Assembly (NCBI RefSeq): GCF_001316005.1
Contig: NZ_BBBJ01000003.1
Span: 124,001-188,000 of the forward strand
Length of the DNA: 64,000 nucleotides
Direction of reading: 5' to 3'
Source of the DNA: Vulcanisaeta distributa JCM 11217
Lineage (GTDB): Archaea > Thermoproteota > Thermoprotei > Thermoproteales > Thermocladiaceae
The position numbers and the translations under genes are program-made. The number at the start of each line of letters is the position of its first letter. Positions within the stretch are counted from its first letter, which is position 1. Under the pieces are notes generated by a model. That model saw nothing but the letters and a program-made list of their open reading frames with translations. It had not been told where the DNA came from and ran no database searches. Below, one piece after another: positions 20,399 through 30,888 of the stretch.

Positions 20399-20872
20399 TT
20401 GGAGGCGATGTCATCCTCCATTCCTGAATATCTAAGGCAGTCGGTTAAGGTTAAGGAGACCGTCGATGGTGTGGAGATAAACTCATTTAAGGTGCCTCCG
20501 CATAAATTCTTCGTTAATGAGGAAATAACATACTTAACCCTGCCCCCCCTCAATGTCGATGAGAAGGTGCTGATAAATAAGATAAATGAGTTAAAGCTTG
20601 GTAGAAAAACAATTGAGAAGTTGTACGCAATAAGGCTGGATTCCGAGCCGTGGCAGTACAATGAACTTGAATTACCCGATCTACTTAATAATGAGGTTGA
20701 TGGTACGTCAATGGAGGGTAAGGGTAATGTGGCGTACTCAGCTTACATCCATGTAAATGGTATTAAGAACTTCCTCAAGATAGTGGCATTTAAATACGTG
20801 AGTTACGTTGAGGTGGACATAATTAGGCTTGCAGGTTATAGGGGCGTGGTTAGATACCTCATACACTTCTAA
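20399..20872 (+). CDS. Hypothetical protein
   Basis: 150-157 residues; TTG 20399 or ATG 20408. Alternating strands and helices (VKVKETVDGVEINSFKVPPH, DEKVLINKINELKLGRKTIEKLY, KGNVAYSAYIHVNG, YVEVDIIRLAGYRGVVRYLIHF). No membrane segment. C7 at 20543-20549 codes LTLPPLN. Family not recognised. A TATA-like ACTTTTTAACC lies upstream. Confidence 0.55.
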   Translation: MEAMSSSIPEYLRQSVKVKETVDGVEINSFKVPPHKFFVNEEITYLTLPPLNVDEKVLINKINELKLGRKTIEKLYAIRLDSEPWQYNELELPDLLNNEVDGTSMEGKGNVAYSAYIHVNGIKNFLKIVAFKYVSYVEVDIIRLAGYRGVVRYLIHF

Positions 20873-20880
20873 ACTTAGGG

Positions 20881-22303
20881 TTAGGCTTGAAGATCGTCAA
20901 GCTGAGGATTTAAATCAACATTGAATGCCAAGCCAAACCTCCTCTTTGTCTGAATCTTCAATTTATTTACAGCCGCCATTGCGTACTCAAGAAATTGATC
21001 CTCGCCAAAGTTGGCATACTCATGGGCCAGCCAGAGTAATTTATTGTAGTGTATTGGGTCCCTGTACATACTCATCAGTAGGTTTATGTGCTCATTAATG
21101 TCAATTTTATCATAAAATAATTTCCAGGGAACTCCCTGATTAAACATTGGCCAATCGTAGTACGGAATCTCAACCGTGAAAGGCGTATCGCTTTCATGGA
21201 ACTTAACATAAGTCATCACTATCCTTGGGAAGTTCATTAATACCCTCCTAACCCTGTCCAGTTCGTGATTGATGTCTAGGTTGCCGTAATCATCGACAGT
21301 TCTTAATCCCTCACTGTCCTCAATCCTATTCTTAATAAACTTCAAGAGGTTATCTAGCTGGGTCAACGATTTATGGTTTAGGTATGCATCCATGGCTCCG
21401 ATTAATAACTTCCTGGTCACACCAACCCTAATACCCTGCATCCTAGCCAACTCCTCCAGGAGCATTACATCGGATATTGACTGACTAAGGGCAGTCCTAA
21501 TACCAACCCTTATTAGATCCCTGTGCGCACCATTATAATTCCTGGCTAATTCTATCAACTTACCCCCCCTATAATTCCTAATCCAGACAATGCTGTACCA
21601 ATCAATACCCCTATTGAGTATATCGAGTAACTCCTTACTCACGTTAATGAACGGCGCATCACTAAGTATGATCTCCTTAAGCGCCTTAAACAGAATATAG
21701 TCCTTAAAGATCTTCAACTTAGAGTCCTTGGCTACGAACACCACGTTAACGCCAAGTTCCCTAGCCCTATCAAGCACATTATATAAACTCTCCAAAGCCC
21801 TTATGACCTCGGGTACGTAATAAAGGTCTAGGAATCCCTTCGTTAATATCAACTCATGAATTAACGCAGTAATCTTAGCGTATAAACTACCATCCAACAA
21901 TAGGAAGTCATACCTACCACCCTCTATCGCCCTCAGCGCAACCTCGCTCTCTATGTATGACAGCAATACCCATTTAATAGTTGGCGCGAATACAGGTACC
22001 CAATTGACAATTACATCCCTTATTGGCTGCTCACCAGCATTATTAACGGCGATGGCCCTCGCAATTATTATGGCGCTTCCATCCCTAAGCTCAAGCTCTC
22101 TCACACCCCCCCATCAACGGCAGTTGCCCTAATGCCATCAGACTTACTAGGTATGGGTAGGGGGGTTTCCAGAGATCCTTGGCATCGCTGGCATCGATAA
22201 TTTTACTTAATGTACCATGCATTGCATTAATCCTACCCAGCCTATGATCATTATTTAATTCCATTAACCTCCTATAGTAAATGTCATAAAATAAGTCGGC
22301 CAC
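20881..22303 (-). CDS. nurA: NurA-domain 5'-3' nuclease, frameshifted
   Basis: About 475 residues. The N-terminal part (MADLFYDIYYRRL...ALGQLPLMG) joins RELELRDGSAIIIARAIAVNN when the C7 run 22106-22112 is shortened to five. NurA features: an early catalytic Asp region, YDFLLLDGSLYAKI, and a second acidic box VVFVAKDSKLKIF. NurA resects DNA ends with HerA, Mre11 and Rad50. None of these partners is in the window, so this is either a solitary NurA or a second copy. Confidence 0.75.
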
Positions 22304-22436
22304 TAAACCATCAACGAGGCAACGTTATAATAGTTTTTGCTTACTCAAGTGCTGCTGAGCTTAGTGTTAGTTTTGGTGATGTGTAAGTAAACATTTATTA
22401 ATAGGGCCTGTGCCCCCCCAGTGCCGGTAATGAATT

Positions 22437-23193
22437 ATGAACCTAAAGTACGTAATAGCGATTGCCGTGATTACAATAGCCGTAGCAGTAATAGGCGCGG
22501 TCTTTGCATTGCGCATACTCTATAAGCCGACTGGGCCAACCTTTAATGAATTATTTACGTACACAAGCAATAATACTTACACGGCTAATTATAACTACTA
22601 TATCTACTCAAACATTGCTGGGCAGGTAAGTACTGAGAGTTATCTCTTCACGTATAGCCAGAGGGGGGGACCTACGGATAGGTACATAGTCGTCACAACA
22701 ACGAGCGCTCCACAAATGAGCCTATACATAGTAACCACCGAATTAAGTAATGGCACTATAATACAGTGCATAGTTGAGCCCCTATATGCTGGTTGCTCAT
22801 CCACAAATCAAACATTCAATTTAGTATACCTAGCACTCCCCCATAGTTAATACATCGTCATTCACATTAATCAGTGAACAGAAAATACTTGGTTACAATG
22901 CCTACTGCTACATGTCCAGGAACACTACGATGCTCGGTAACGTGATGCCAAGCGCCATACAGGCAGGCCTTGGCTCAGTACCCGTAAATGTAACGAGCGA
23001 GGTCTGCATGACACAGGACGGCGTGCCACTCCTAATAAAGCTGAGCGTGTTCACGACATTGAGTATAAGTGGGTATTCGGCGCCAATAAACATAACTCAG
23101 TCATTACAGGCCATTAGTGTTCAGGATGGCGTTTATCTAAGCAATAACGCCACAGCCTTACTCGAGTCCTTAGGCATTAATGAGACAGGATGA
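22437..23193 (+). CDS. Membrane-anchored secreted protein with paired cysteines, frameshifted
   Basis: About 250 residues. A single N-terminal membrane segment (VIAIAVITIAVAVIGAVFAL) leads to an extracytoplasmic domain. C5 at 22838-22842 breaks the frame; four C give YLALPIVNTSSFTL and carry on to MSRNTTMLGNVMPSA. The late pattern C-Y/M...TMLGN...EVCMTQDGVPLLIKLSVF resembles the protein at 49591-50381 (YCFTTT...ELCMLSNGVPTNVTIFIY), so the two look paralogous. Function unknown; a lipoprotein-like beta domain is possible. Confidence 0.6.
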
Positions 23194-23250
23194 AAAATTT
23201 AATGTAAGTCGCCATTAGTTTAAAAGGAGGTGTTTATTAACCGTGATGCC

Positions 23251-24084
23251 GTGAGTACGCCCAATGTAGAGGTATTTGTGCACCCAACATGTAGCACGTG
23301 CCACACACTAATTAGGTTGCTTAAGCAGTGGGGGGGTTACCTGGATAGGGTTAGGATAATAGATACGTCTAGGGACCCATACACGGCCATGGAGAGAGGC
23401 GTTAGATCAGTGCCAAGCATATTCATTAATGGTGAGTTGGTGTTCGCTGGGATAGTTGATTTCAAGAGACTCAAGGCGTTATTGGACGGTGAGTATTTAG
23501 GTAATAGGTTTGAGGGTGACTTAAAGGAGCTTGAGGAGAGATTTTTCCGAGGCGTTCTCGATAGTGTGGCAACGGCATTATGGCTATACGTTAATGAAGA
23601 CTGCAATGCCTTTCTACGTGATAGGGAGTTTACGTTGGCAATAACGAACATATCGATTTACAGTAATCGTGATGAGGCATATGATGAATTACGTAGGTAC
23701 TTAAGCGATGTCAACACATGTAGGGAGGCCATAAGGAGTAGGGAGGATAGGTTTCTAGCTGTGATAACCAAGAACTTCGCCAGGGAGATTTATTGGCTTC
23801 ATAATAAGTTCCTGGGTTGGAGTGAGGTGTCGAAGTTATATAGCAAGGAGGTCATTGCCCACTGGATGATCATACGAAGTGCCCTTGGCAGGGTTGGCCT
23901 TAGGGCGTACCCAATCAGTAATGAGAGGTTTAGGGAGAAGGTTGAGAGGGTTTATGAATACATGAGTAGGACGTTTGATGAGTACATGAAGCAAGTCGTT
24001 GATGAGCAAACAAGTATATTCGGTGATTCGGAGTATGTTGAGGTCATTGAAGGCTTCATGAAAAGTATAAAGGGGGGGTCTTAA
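23251..24084 (+). CDS. Thioredoxin/glutaredoxin-like domain fused to an alpha-helical domain
   Basis: About 280 residues. The first 75 are a thioredoxin fold with active site HPTCSTCHTL (CxxC) and the cis-Pro SVPSIFINGELV. The remaining ~200 residues are helical (FFRGVLDSVATALWLYVNEDC...), including extra Cys at NEDCNAF and VNTCREAI. A TTTAAAA element at 23218-23224 sits 30 bases before GTG 23251, favouring that start over the GTG at 23230. Reducing disulfides or sensing redox state is likely; the helical partner domain is not one I recognise. Confidence 0.68.
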   Translation: MSTPNVEVFVHPTCSTCHTLIRLLKQWGGYLDRVRIIDTSRDPYTAMERGVRSVPSIFINGELVFAGIVDFKRLKALLDGEYLGNRFEGDLKELEERFFRGVLDSVATALWLYVNEDCNAFLRDREFTLAITNISIYSNRDEAYDELRRYLSDVNTCREAIRSREDRFLAVITKNFAREIYWLHNKFLGWSEVSKLYSKEVIAHWMIIRSALGRVGLRAYPISNERFREKVERVYEYMSRTFDEYMKQVVDEQTSIFGDSEYVEVIEGFMKSIKGGS

Positions 24085-24101
24085 GCATGATTTGGTGAGG
24101 C

Positions 24102-25826
24102 ATGGATAGGGTAGTAATACTTGATGGGTATACGGATGAGCCGGCAGGGCTTGGTGTACCGCCTTACCTAGATGTTTATCCGCGTTATGTTGCTGGTGCT
24201 GTATGGAGTGTGGATAAGTCCGTCGATGTTAGGTATTTCACGATAGATCAGGTCAGGAATGATTGGGCAGGCTTTGTTAGGATTGCCAATGATGCCAGGG
24301 TACTCATTGTAATAGCAGGCATTGTAACGCCTGGTAAGTACCTTGGGGGGCGAGCCATAAGGCTTGAGGAGATTGAAAGAATCGCCAACATAATTACCAA
24401 GCCCATAAAGATCCTCGGAGGCCCAGTGGCCAGGTTTGGCTATGGTTCAGCAGGTGGTACAATAGCTATTCCTAGGAGTAGGTTTCAGAGGTATTATGAT
24501 TTGGTGGTCACGGGTGATGTTGATTTGGTCGTTTATGAATTACTGAGGAATAGCTACCAATCATCGAAGGTCTCACCCGCGTTGATGCACGTTGACTACG
24601 GGCTAATCAATAAATTCGCCGTGCTTGGCGCTCGAGTAGTCACCCAACACCCCAATTACGGCAAGAACCTGATCATCGAGCTTGAGACGTATAAGTCCTG
24701 CCCAAGGTACATCACTGGCGGCTGTTCCTTCTGCGCCACTGTTAGGTATGGCCCAGTTAAGTATAGGGAGGCTAAGGCAATTGTTGAGGAGGTTGAGGCA
24801 TTATATAGCCTCGGGGGGGTTAGCACTTTAGGCTTGGTAGGCAGGCCGACTTCTACACCTACATGGCTCACGACACGGGTAAGCTGGACTTCCCAAGGCC
24901 TAACCCAGGGGGCTATTGAGGGGTTGCTCGTTGGCATTAGAAATGTGGCGCCTGAACTAGAGACGCTGCATATTGATAATGTTAATCCAGGTACAATTTA
25001 TCATTGGCCTAGGGAGAGTATTGAGGTTACGAAGATATTAATGAAGTACCACACGCCTGGTGACGTGGCTGCGATGGGCATTGAGACTGCGGACCCTAGA
25101 GTTGTCAAGTTGAATAACCTCAAGGTGATGCCTGACGAGGCTTACTTCGCAATTAAGACAATCAGCGAGTTGGGTAGGGCTAGGGGGGGTTGGAATGGAA
25201 TGCCTGAGTTACTGCCCGGCATTAACTTCGTCATTGGACTGCCTGGCGAGACAAGGGAGACCTTCAAATTGAATATTGAATTCCTTAGGAGGTTGTTGAA
25301 TGATGATGTTTGGGTCAGGAGAGTTAACATTAGGCAGGTCCTTGTACTACCACCAACACCACTATGGAACCAGGCAGAGGACATCCGGCAATTACTGAAG
25401 GACCATAGGAAGTACTTTCTAGCCTTTAAATACTGGGTCAGGAGGTACTTCGACCATGAAATGCTCAGGAGAGTCGTGCCTAAGGGTACAATACTGAGGA
25501 GAGTATTCACGGAGGTTCACTATGGAAATGGAACGTACGCGAGACAAGTCGGTTCATACCCACTGTTAATTTACATACCTGCAAGGATAGAGCTTGGGAG
25601 GTGGATCGACGTTGTTGTGTCAGAGCACGGCTTTAGATCCGTGATTGGCGTGCCATATCCGGTTAGCGTTAATGAGGCACCAAAGAGACTTCTTAAGTAC
25701 GTTCCCCCCCACATGAGTAGGGAAATACTGAACAAAATAATTGCGGCAAGGCCAATAAAGGACCATGAACAGCTAAGGAATATAATAAATAATAACGATG
25801 AATTAAGTAAGTATTTAACGTTATGA
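24102..25826 (+). CDS. Radical SAM protein with C-terminal helix-hairpin-helix, internal compensated frame breaks
   Basis: 574 residues. Cluster motif CPRYITGGCSFC (Cx7Cx2C), SAM-binding GIETADPRV, GINFVIGLPGETRETF, and a C-terminal HhH (LNKIIAARPIKDHEQLRNI). This is the archaeal radical SAM/HhH family of unknown substrate. Residues ~242-268 are out of frame: AGC at 24822-24824 should be AGGC, and G5 at 24908-24912 should be four. Corrected, the segment reads HFRLGRQADFYTYMAHDTG then KLDFPRPNPGAIE, which fits the family. Because both frames stay open, ordinary gene calling would miss the error. Confidence 0.82.
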   Translation: MDRVVILDGYTDEPAGLGVPPYLDVYPRYVAGAVWSVDKSVDVRYFTIDQVRNDWAGFVRIANDARVLIVIAGIVTPGKYLGGRAIRLEEIERIANIITKPIKILGGPVARFGYGSAGGTIAIPRSRFQRYYDLVVTGDVDLVVYELLRNSYQSSKVSPALMHVDYGLINKFAVLGARVVTQHPNYGKNLIIELETYKSCPRYITGGCSFCATVRYGPVKYREAKAIVEEVEALYSLGGVSTLGLVGRPTSTPTWLTTRVSWTSQGLTQGAIEGLLVGIRNVAPELETLHIDNVNPGTIYHWPRESIEVTKILMKYHTPGDVAAMGIETADPRVVKLNNLKVMPDEAYFAIKTISELGRARGGWNGMPELLPGINFVIGLPGETRETFKLNIEFLRRLLNDDVWVRRVNIRQVLVLPPTPLWNQAEDIRQLLKDHRKYFLAFKYWVRRYFDHEMLRRVVPKGTILRRVFTEVHYGNGTYARQVGSYPLLIYIPARIELGRWIDVVVSEHGFRSVIGVPYPVSVNEAPKRLLKYVPPHMSREILNKIIAARPIKDHEQLRNIINNNDELSKYLTL

Positions 25827-25905
25827 AGATTCCGCATAATTATAATTATATAAATCATTATTAAGGATATAAAGTACTTCAGAGGTAGGGGGGGTTTGAA
25901 GGGAA

Positions 25906-26298
25906 ATGCGTGAGGAGGCAGAGCAATGGTTAAGGGAGGCGACTAGAGAACTTGAATTAGCGCGCCATTTACTTGAGATTGGATACCTCAATTATGCAGC
26001 GTTTCACTCTCATCAAGCTGCGGAGAAGGCGTTAAAGGCGTTAATCATAGCAAGGTTAAGGCTATTACCACCAAAGACCCATCTACTGGAGTTGGCTGAA
26101 AGATTGAGGAGTAGTGGTATACCTGTTGATGAGGTGATTGACGATTTAAGAGATTTGAATCTCCATTACCTGGTCGCTCGTTATCCTGACGCAGCCAATG
26201 GCGTGCCTAGCGAGGTTTATTCAAAGAGGGAGGCTCAGCATTGTGTTGAGTCTGCTTCTCGGGTGATTGAATGGGTGAAGAAATTATTAGTGAGTTGA
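25906..26298 (+). CDS. HEPN-domain protein, likely toxin of a HEPN/MNT pair
   Basis: 130 residues, all helical. HEPN signatures: WLREATRELELARHLLE, AAFHSHQAAEKALKALI and an Rx4H box in LRDLNLHYLVARYPDA. HEPN partners of MNT proteins act as RNases that are silenced by nucleotide addition. Overlaps the MNT gene by 28 bases. A G7 run (about 25888-25894) lies just upstream of the start. Confidence 0.85.
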   Translation: MREEAEQWLREATRELELARHLLEIGYLNYAAFHSHQAAEKALKALIIARLRLLPPKTHLLELAERLRSSGIPVDEVIDDLRDLNLHYLVARYPDAANGVPSEVYSKREAQHCVESASRVIEWVKKLLVS

Positions 26299-26698
26299 GG
26301 AGATACGTTAAGTGCCTAATTAATCGTGGCTTTAGCATTAACTCAGTCGTACTGTTTGGGTCACGTGTAAGGGGGGGTGACTGGCTAGTTGATAGTGATG
26401 TTGACTTACTAATCATCGTCCCAAACTCGGGTAAGGACTTCCTTAACAGGATTCGTGAATTCACGGCTTGCTGGGACTCGAGAATAGCCCTTGAGGTTTT
26501 CCCATACACGCTTGATGAGGTTAAGAGGCTGATGAATAGGGCTCAATCTCACTCTATGATGCTCTGGACTACGGCATTGTAATACATGATGATGGGACCT
26601 TCGAGAAACTAAGGGAGATTTTCAGGAAAGCCATTAATGAGGGAGTAATTAGGAGAGTGGGTAGTTGGTGGTCGATCCCTGAGAAACGAGTATTTTAA
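26271..26698 (+). CDS. MNT minimal nucleotidyltransferase, antitoxin partner, frameshifted
   Basis: About 142 residues. Nucleotidyltransferase motif VVLFGSRVRG...DSDVDLLI with the GS and DxD residues. G7 at 26371-26377 inserts a Gly (family reads RGDW or RGDY). The frame breaks at 26561, where ATGATGCTC should be ATGATGGCTC; corrected it continues MMALDYGIVIHDDGTFEKL to a stop at 26698. MNT proteins transfer AMP to a Tyr of the HEPN toxin. Confidence 0.83.
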
Positions 26699-26731
26699 GT
26701 GAACAGCCGAAACAAAAAAGCCCACTAACTA

Positions 26732-27712
26732 ATGATAAAAATGATGCGCACAAGCCCTCTATTAAACTGGAGGGTGGGTGCCGCGGCAATAACGGTAATG
26801 CTTGTCCTAGCCATAGTCATGGTATTGGCAATATATGGAACAAACCCAATAAGTATCTACAACTCATTAACACCGACATATTCCTTTAGCGTTATTGCGA
26901 ACTTTAGTGATGGAAATGTTAACCAAACAATGATGCAGGAAATGATAAAGAACACATTTAGTAGTGCCCTGAGTGGTTTCATTACTTTAACCAAACCACC
27001 ATACCCAATAATTAATGTCAAACCCTTTAAAAATACGTTGGTCACATTCCAATTACCCAACAACTATGGATATAGATACGCATCGATTATCGTTCATGAG
27101 GGTGTGCTATACGTGTACTTATGGAATAGCGCTAACGACTATAAACTATATGCCGTTGTAAAGCGCCCAATGGCCAGCGTGAGAGTAGAAATTATTTATC
27201 CACGTGAAGGAAACTTCACGCCAGTGGGTATATTCAGGATTGAGAAATTCGTAGTGCCATTACCAGGGCTAAGCAGCGCCAATGATCCAGAGGTTTATTT
27301 TGAGTCTTACTCAGCCGTGTGGTATATTGGCAGTGCCGTGGCCGCCAATACCACCGCCGCGGGTTGGTTCTTCATTAATCCGGGAGTTTCCGTTGAAAGT
27401 ATATTGGATGATGGTAATGCCCAGCCAGGTTTTGGCTATGCATTATGTCCTGGCGCGACAAATGCGCCAGGGACTAATTATGGTGTTGGGTCATTCGCTG
27501 CACAAACACAAACCGATGCAGGCTACGCATTTTATGATTGTGGAATTACTGTCGTATTAAGTAACTGGCCTTGGGTTGGCATGGACGCCAACGGCAATGT
27601 TTATTACCCAACCTCATTCCCCCCCGGCGCCAAGTCCATAGAGGCGGCATGCATATGTACTGGTGCATCATTTTACTTCGAAGCACCACCGCCTTTACCC
27701 GGTGAGGGTTAA
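26732..27712 (+). CDS. Membrane-anchored secreted protein, unknown
   Basis: 326 residues. N-terminal membrane segment (VGAAAITVMLVLAIVMVLAI) then an extracytoplasmic, Asn/Thr/Gly/aromatic-rich domain with four late cysteines (ALCPGATN, FYDCGITV, AACICTGAS) and a proline-rich end PPPLPGEG. C7 at 27619-27625 codes SFPPGAK. Probably a surface or exported protein; no family recognised. Confidence 0.55.
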   Translation: MIKMMRTSPLLNWRVGAAAITVMLVLAIVMVLAIYGTNPISIYNSLTPTYSFSVIANFSDGNVNQTMMQEMIKNTFSSALSGFITLTKPPYPIINVKPFKNTLVTFQLPNNYGYRYASIIVHEGVLYVYLWNSANDYKLYAVVKRPMASVRVEIIYPREGNFTPVGIFRIEKFVVPLPGLSSANDPEVYFESYSAVWYIGSAVAANTTAAGWFFINPGVSVESILDDGNAQPGFGYALCPGATNAPGTNYGVGSFAAQTQTDAGYAFYDCGITVVLSNWPWVGMDANGNVYYPTSFPPGAKSIEAACICTGASFYFEAPPPLPGEG

Positions 27713-27735
27713 TTACCTAATACCTCAAAGTCTAA

Positions 27736-28263
27736 TCAAGGAACTTCAAACGTTATACTCTCGTAGTTGCCAACCCTAAGGCCCTTCTTTACCGTCAACC
27801 TCAGTATGTTCCCACCACCCAGTATGGAGCCCTCGCCGGCGAATTCATACTCAATAATCCTGAAGCCAGGTGGGAAAAGCCAAACAATCTCATAGTCATA
27901 CTCAGCAACCTCCTCCTCATAATAATCCTCATATTTGTTAATACCTTTCCTTAAATTGCCCTTGAAGTAAATATAAAACTCGAGATACGGCCTATCAAAG
28001 GAGCCCCTAAAGCCGAGACCAACATCAACTACCCTAGCCCTAATAACTTCACCATTAATTTTAATAGTTTCCTCGTCCAGGAAGCCCTGCATATTCCCCC
28101 CCATGATAGTCCTCAACTCATTAAGTAGTCCCTCCCTATCCCTAAGCAGGTTCCTGTAATAATGATCCTTATCTAAATACTCAAAGATCAAATCTTCCCA
28201 AACACCGCCATCAATGCCCATCGTGAATATTCCCTCGGCATGTATTGGCACTGGCTCACTCAT
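27736..28263 (-). CDS. Hypothetical acidic protein
   Basis: 175 residues, no signal peptide. Strand-rich second half (RPYLEFYIYFKGN, YDYEIVWLFPPGFRIIEYEF, ILRLTVKKG). A TATA-like CTAAATTA lies ~24 bases before ATG 28263. C7 at 28096-28102 codes IMGGNM. Family not recognised. Confidence 0.5.
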   Translation of the reverse strand: MSEPVPIHAEGIFTMGIDGGVWEDLIFEYLDKDHYYRNLLRDREGLLNELRTIMGGNMQGFLDEETIKINGEVIRARVVDVGLGFRGSFDRPYLEFYIYFKGNLRKGINKYEDYYEEEVAEYDYEIVWLFPPGFRIIEYEFAGEGSILGGGNILRLTVKKGLRVGNYESITFEVP

Positions 28264-28348
28264 TAGGTTAGTTTCTTAATTTAGGTTCAAAAGCCTTGTT
28301 TGGGCTTCTCAGGGCCTAAATTAGAGTTTATTAATAACTTATTGCTAA

Positions 28349-28915
28349 GTGGTTACTGTGGATGAGATTATTTACGTGATTGGTCTGTTGATCACGATAA
28401 TAGCCTACCTGGCGGCATTCACGTATTGGCTGGGCAGGAAGTTCGAGGGCATTGATTGGAGGTTTAGGGATTTGGAGGAGAGATTGAGTAATAGGATTAA
28501 GGAGGTAGAGACTAGGTTGGAGAATAGGGTAGCTAATTTAGAGAATAGAATGAGTAATTTAGAGGGTGGGCTTAAGTCGGCTGTTGTAAATGTTAATTCA
28601 CTCCTTATTGAGTACATGGGGGGGCTTAAGGGCTTGTTCTCGCAGGATGAGGTTAAGGTGTTGACTAATGAGGTTAGTAGGATCGTCGGTATGGTTAGGG
28701 CTAACCCAATTAGTAAGGAGGAGCTTGAGTTCATTAAGTCCGTGTTCTCCAAGGACCCTGATCAAATGAGCGTTGAGGAGCTTGAGAGGGTCATTGAGAT
28801 TGCAAAGCGTTGGTGGTGGGAGGACAACTCCGAAATAGCCTTCAAGGTATTCCAGGTGGCGAGTATAGTGAGGGCTTATAAATTGTACGGAAAGAAGAGG
28901 CAACAGCAGTCATAA
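28349..28915 (+). CDS. Membrane-anchored coiled-coil protein
   Basis: 188 residues from GTG 28349. One membrane segment (IIYVIGLLITIIAYLAAF) is followed by a long heptad region (LEERLSNRIKEVETRLENRV, ANLENRMSNLEGG) and then a compact helical domain. The G7 run at 28618-28624 codes MGGLK. Typical of archaeal tethered coiled-coil proteins of unknown role. Confidence 0.6.
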   Translation: MVTVDEIIYVIGLLITIIAYLAAFTYWLGRKFEGIDWRFRDLEERLSNRIKEVETRLENRVANLENRMSNLEGGLKSAVVNVNSLLIEYMGGLKGLFSQDEVKVLTNEVSRIVGMVRANPISKEELEFIKSVFSKDPDQMSVEELERVIEIAKRWWWEDNSEIAFKVFQVASIVRAYKLYGKKRQQQS

Positions 28916-29034
28916 TGAGTATTTGTCTATATTATTTCTATAAATATCCTAGGAAATAATTATCCTATACACCATATATGCATTTAATTTTATCAATATA
29001 TAATGCGTTACAAGTCTCTTGGTGAGTCGAGCCG

Positions 29035-29046
29035 ATATATATATAT
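29035..29046 (+). promoter_or_regulatory. TATA element of the large secreted protein
   Basis: An alternating AT stretch centred 27 bases before ATG 29067. It selects that start over the further-upstream GTG. Confidence 0.55.
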
Positions 29047-29066
29047 CAGTTAAGCTTGAAGAGATT

Positions 29067-30801
29067 ATGCCTAGGATAATGAAGAAGGGGGGTTGTATAC
29101 CTAGTACCTATACTCGTTTTGATATCTGTAATGTCCCTAATGGGTACGTTATTGAGTATGGGCGTACCAACCACGCCGTACATCACGATAACCGTCCTAA
29201 CACCACAAAATAAGACCATCACGAACGCCTACGTGCAGGTCTTCGCACTATTACCGCCAGGTTATAAGGAATCGTTGGTGGAGGTGTGGAATGGCACGAC
29301 AAACACGCTTGGGCAGGCCTACGTACCGCTAAATAGTATAGCCCCCAATAGCCAGGGAGTGGGTTAAGGAGGGCTTCGGTAATGCCGGCGTTGGTCTGGA
29401 GGTAATAGTAACTTATGTCAATGGGACGACGCTATACTCACGCTTCTACTTCATAACGTATAATCCTAAGGACTTGCTCAACACGGCATCGCTATCAATA
29501 CCATTCTTAAACTATGGATCCGTAAGTATAAGACTTGAGAGGTTGGGGGGGACTATTAACGTGAATAGTGGCACAACCTTTAGCACTCCAACACCGCCAC
29601 CTCCGCCAGGCTACCCATTCTGCCAATGGAATCTTGTCTGGAGTAAGCAGACCGGCACGACTTATATACCGCTTATATTCGCAGTGGACCAGTATACCAG
29701 TAATACGAACTTTATAGGTGATACGGCAGCTGGTGTTGCGCAGTCATCATCAACAACACTTTATTTTTACGCATCAGTGGGTATAGAAACCACTGAATTC
29801 ATATATGAAGTTAGTGGCGAGTCATTTTATCAATCCTTTAGTTATAATTATACTGCTGATGGATTCGATTATGAGTGGCCTATAGCCGCTATTTACGTGC
29901 AGGGCACGTTAGGTACGGCGGAGTTCGTAGATTCATGCAACCCCCCCAACTATTATGCTTATGAAGCCTATGTTCAAAGCGCAAATTTAAGCATGTTATA
30001 TACGGCGCATAAAGTCGGTACGCAGTACGTGAGTAATGCGTTGAACTTCCTGAACCAGTACGTGGGTATAGTCACGGTACCATTTGACGAGTTTGATCTG
30101 TCATCCGCTGGGCAGGCATATGAGTATAGTTATCTCTACATGCAGGAGTACTCGCAGGACTACCCATTCCTCTACGCAATACCCGTTGGCGACATGATAC
30201 TTAATTTATTAAGTCCTGAGACCATACCGTTTGACCCGGCTATTGAGGCTTCGTTATTCGCCGAGGTGCAAACGCAGTCGGTAAGTGTTACGTATAGTAA
30301 TTTAATAATAACTGATTATTTAAATACGTTAGTTTACGGTGACTTATTGGGGATAGCGCCAATGTTCAGTATAAATACAATGGTCAGACATTCTACCCAG
30401 TGCTTAGTGGTTTCTATGTTGAACCGCCAGGTAGTTATTCTGCGTCAACGAACATTGTTGCGTGGGGGGGTCCTAGCAGTGTTTCAGCGCCTGAGTGTTT
30501 ACCTCCACCAACAATCACCTATGACGTTAATGTATACATTGATGAATCCCCCCCACTACTTGTGCCGGGAGGTACGATTACGTACTATGTCTATAATGAG
30601 GTTAACGGACAGCTAGTTGCCTCGGGTACTATCAACGTGCCCTTCCATAAAACGGCTCAGTTAAGTATATCATTACCGCCTGGTCAATATGAAATTGAAT
30701 TTTACTACAATGGCTACACAACGCAGGAGGGTACGATTACGTTTTATTCCTCAGGGCCAGCGATAGTGTATACTAACGTGCAGGCAACACCCTGTGGTTA
30801 A
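29067..30801 (+). CDS. Large secreted surface-type protein, three frame breaks
   Basis: About 575 residues when joined. N-terminal membrane segment (VVYLVPILVLISVMSLMG) then beta-rich repeats with Asn, Thr, Ser and Tyr, a proline cluster (TPTPPPPPG) and a final Ig-like or carboxypeptidase-regulatory-like fold (GQLVASGTINVP, SLPPGQYEIEFYYNGY). Breaks: G6 at 29087-29092 (four G give KKGVVYLVPIL), C5 at 29342-29346 (four give SIAPIAREWVKEGF) and near 30369, where TTCAGTAT should be TTCAGGTAT. Looks like a cell-surface or S-layer-associated protein. I cannot name the family. Confidence 0.6.
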
Positions 30802-30888
30802 GTTGAGATAATGGAGTTTATGGAGTTAAAAACCAACATACATAATACATAATTTTACTAGCATAAGCTAGATAAAGGCGAGCAAATT

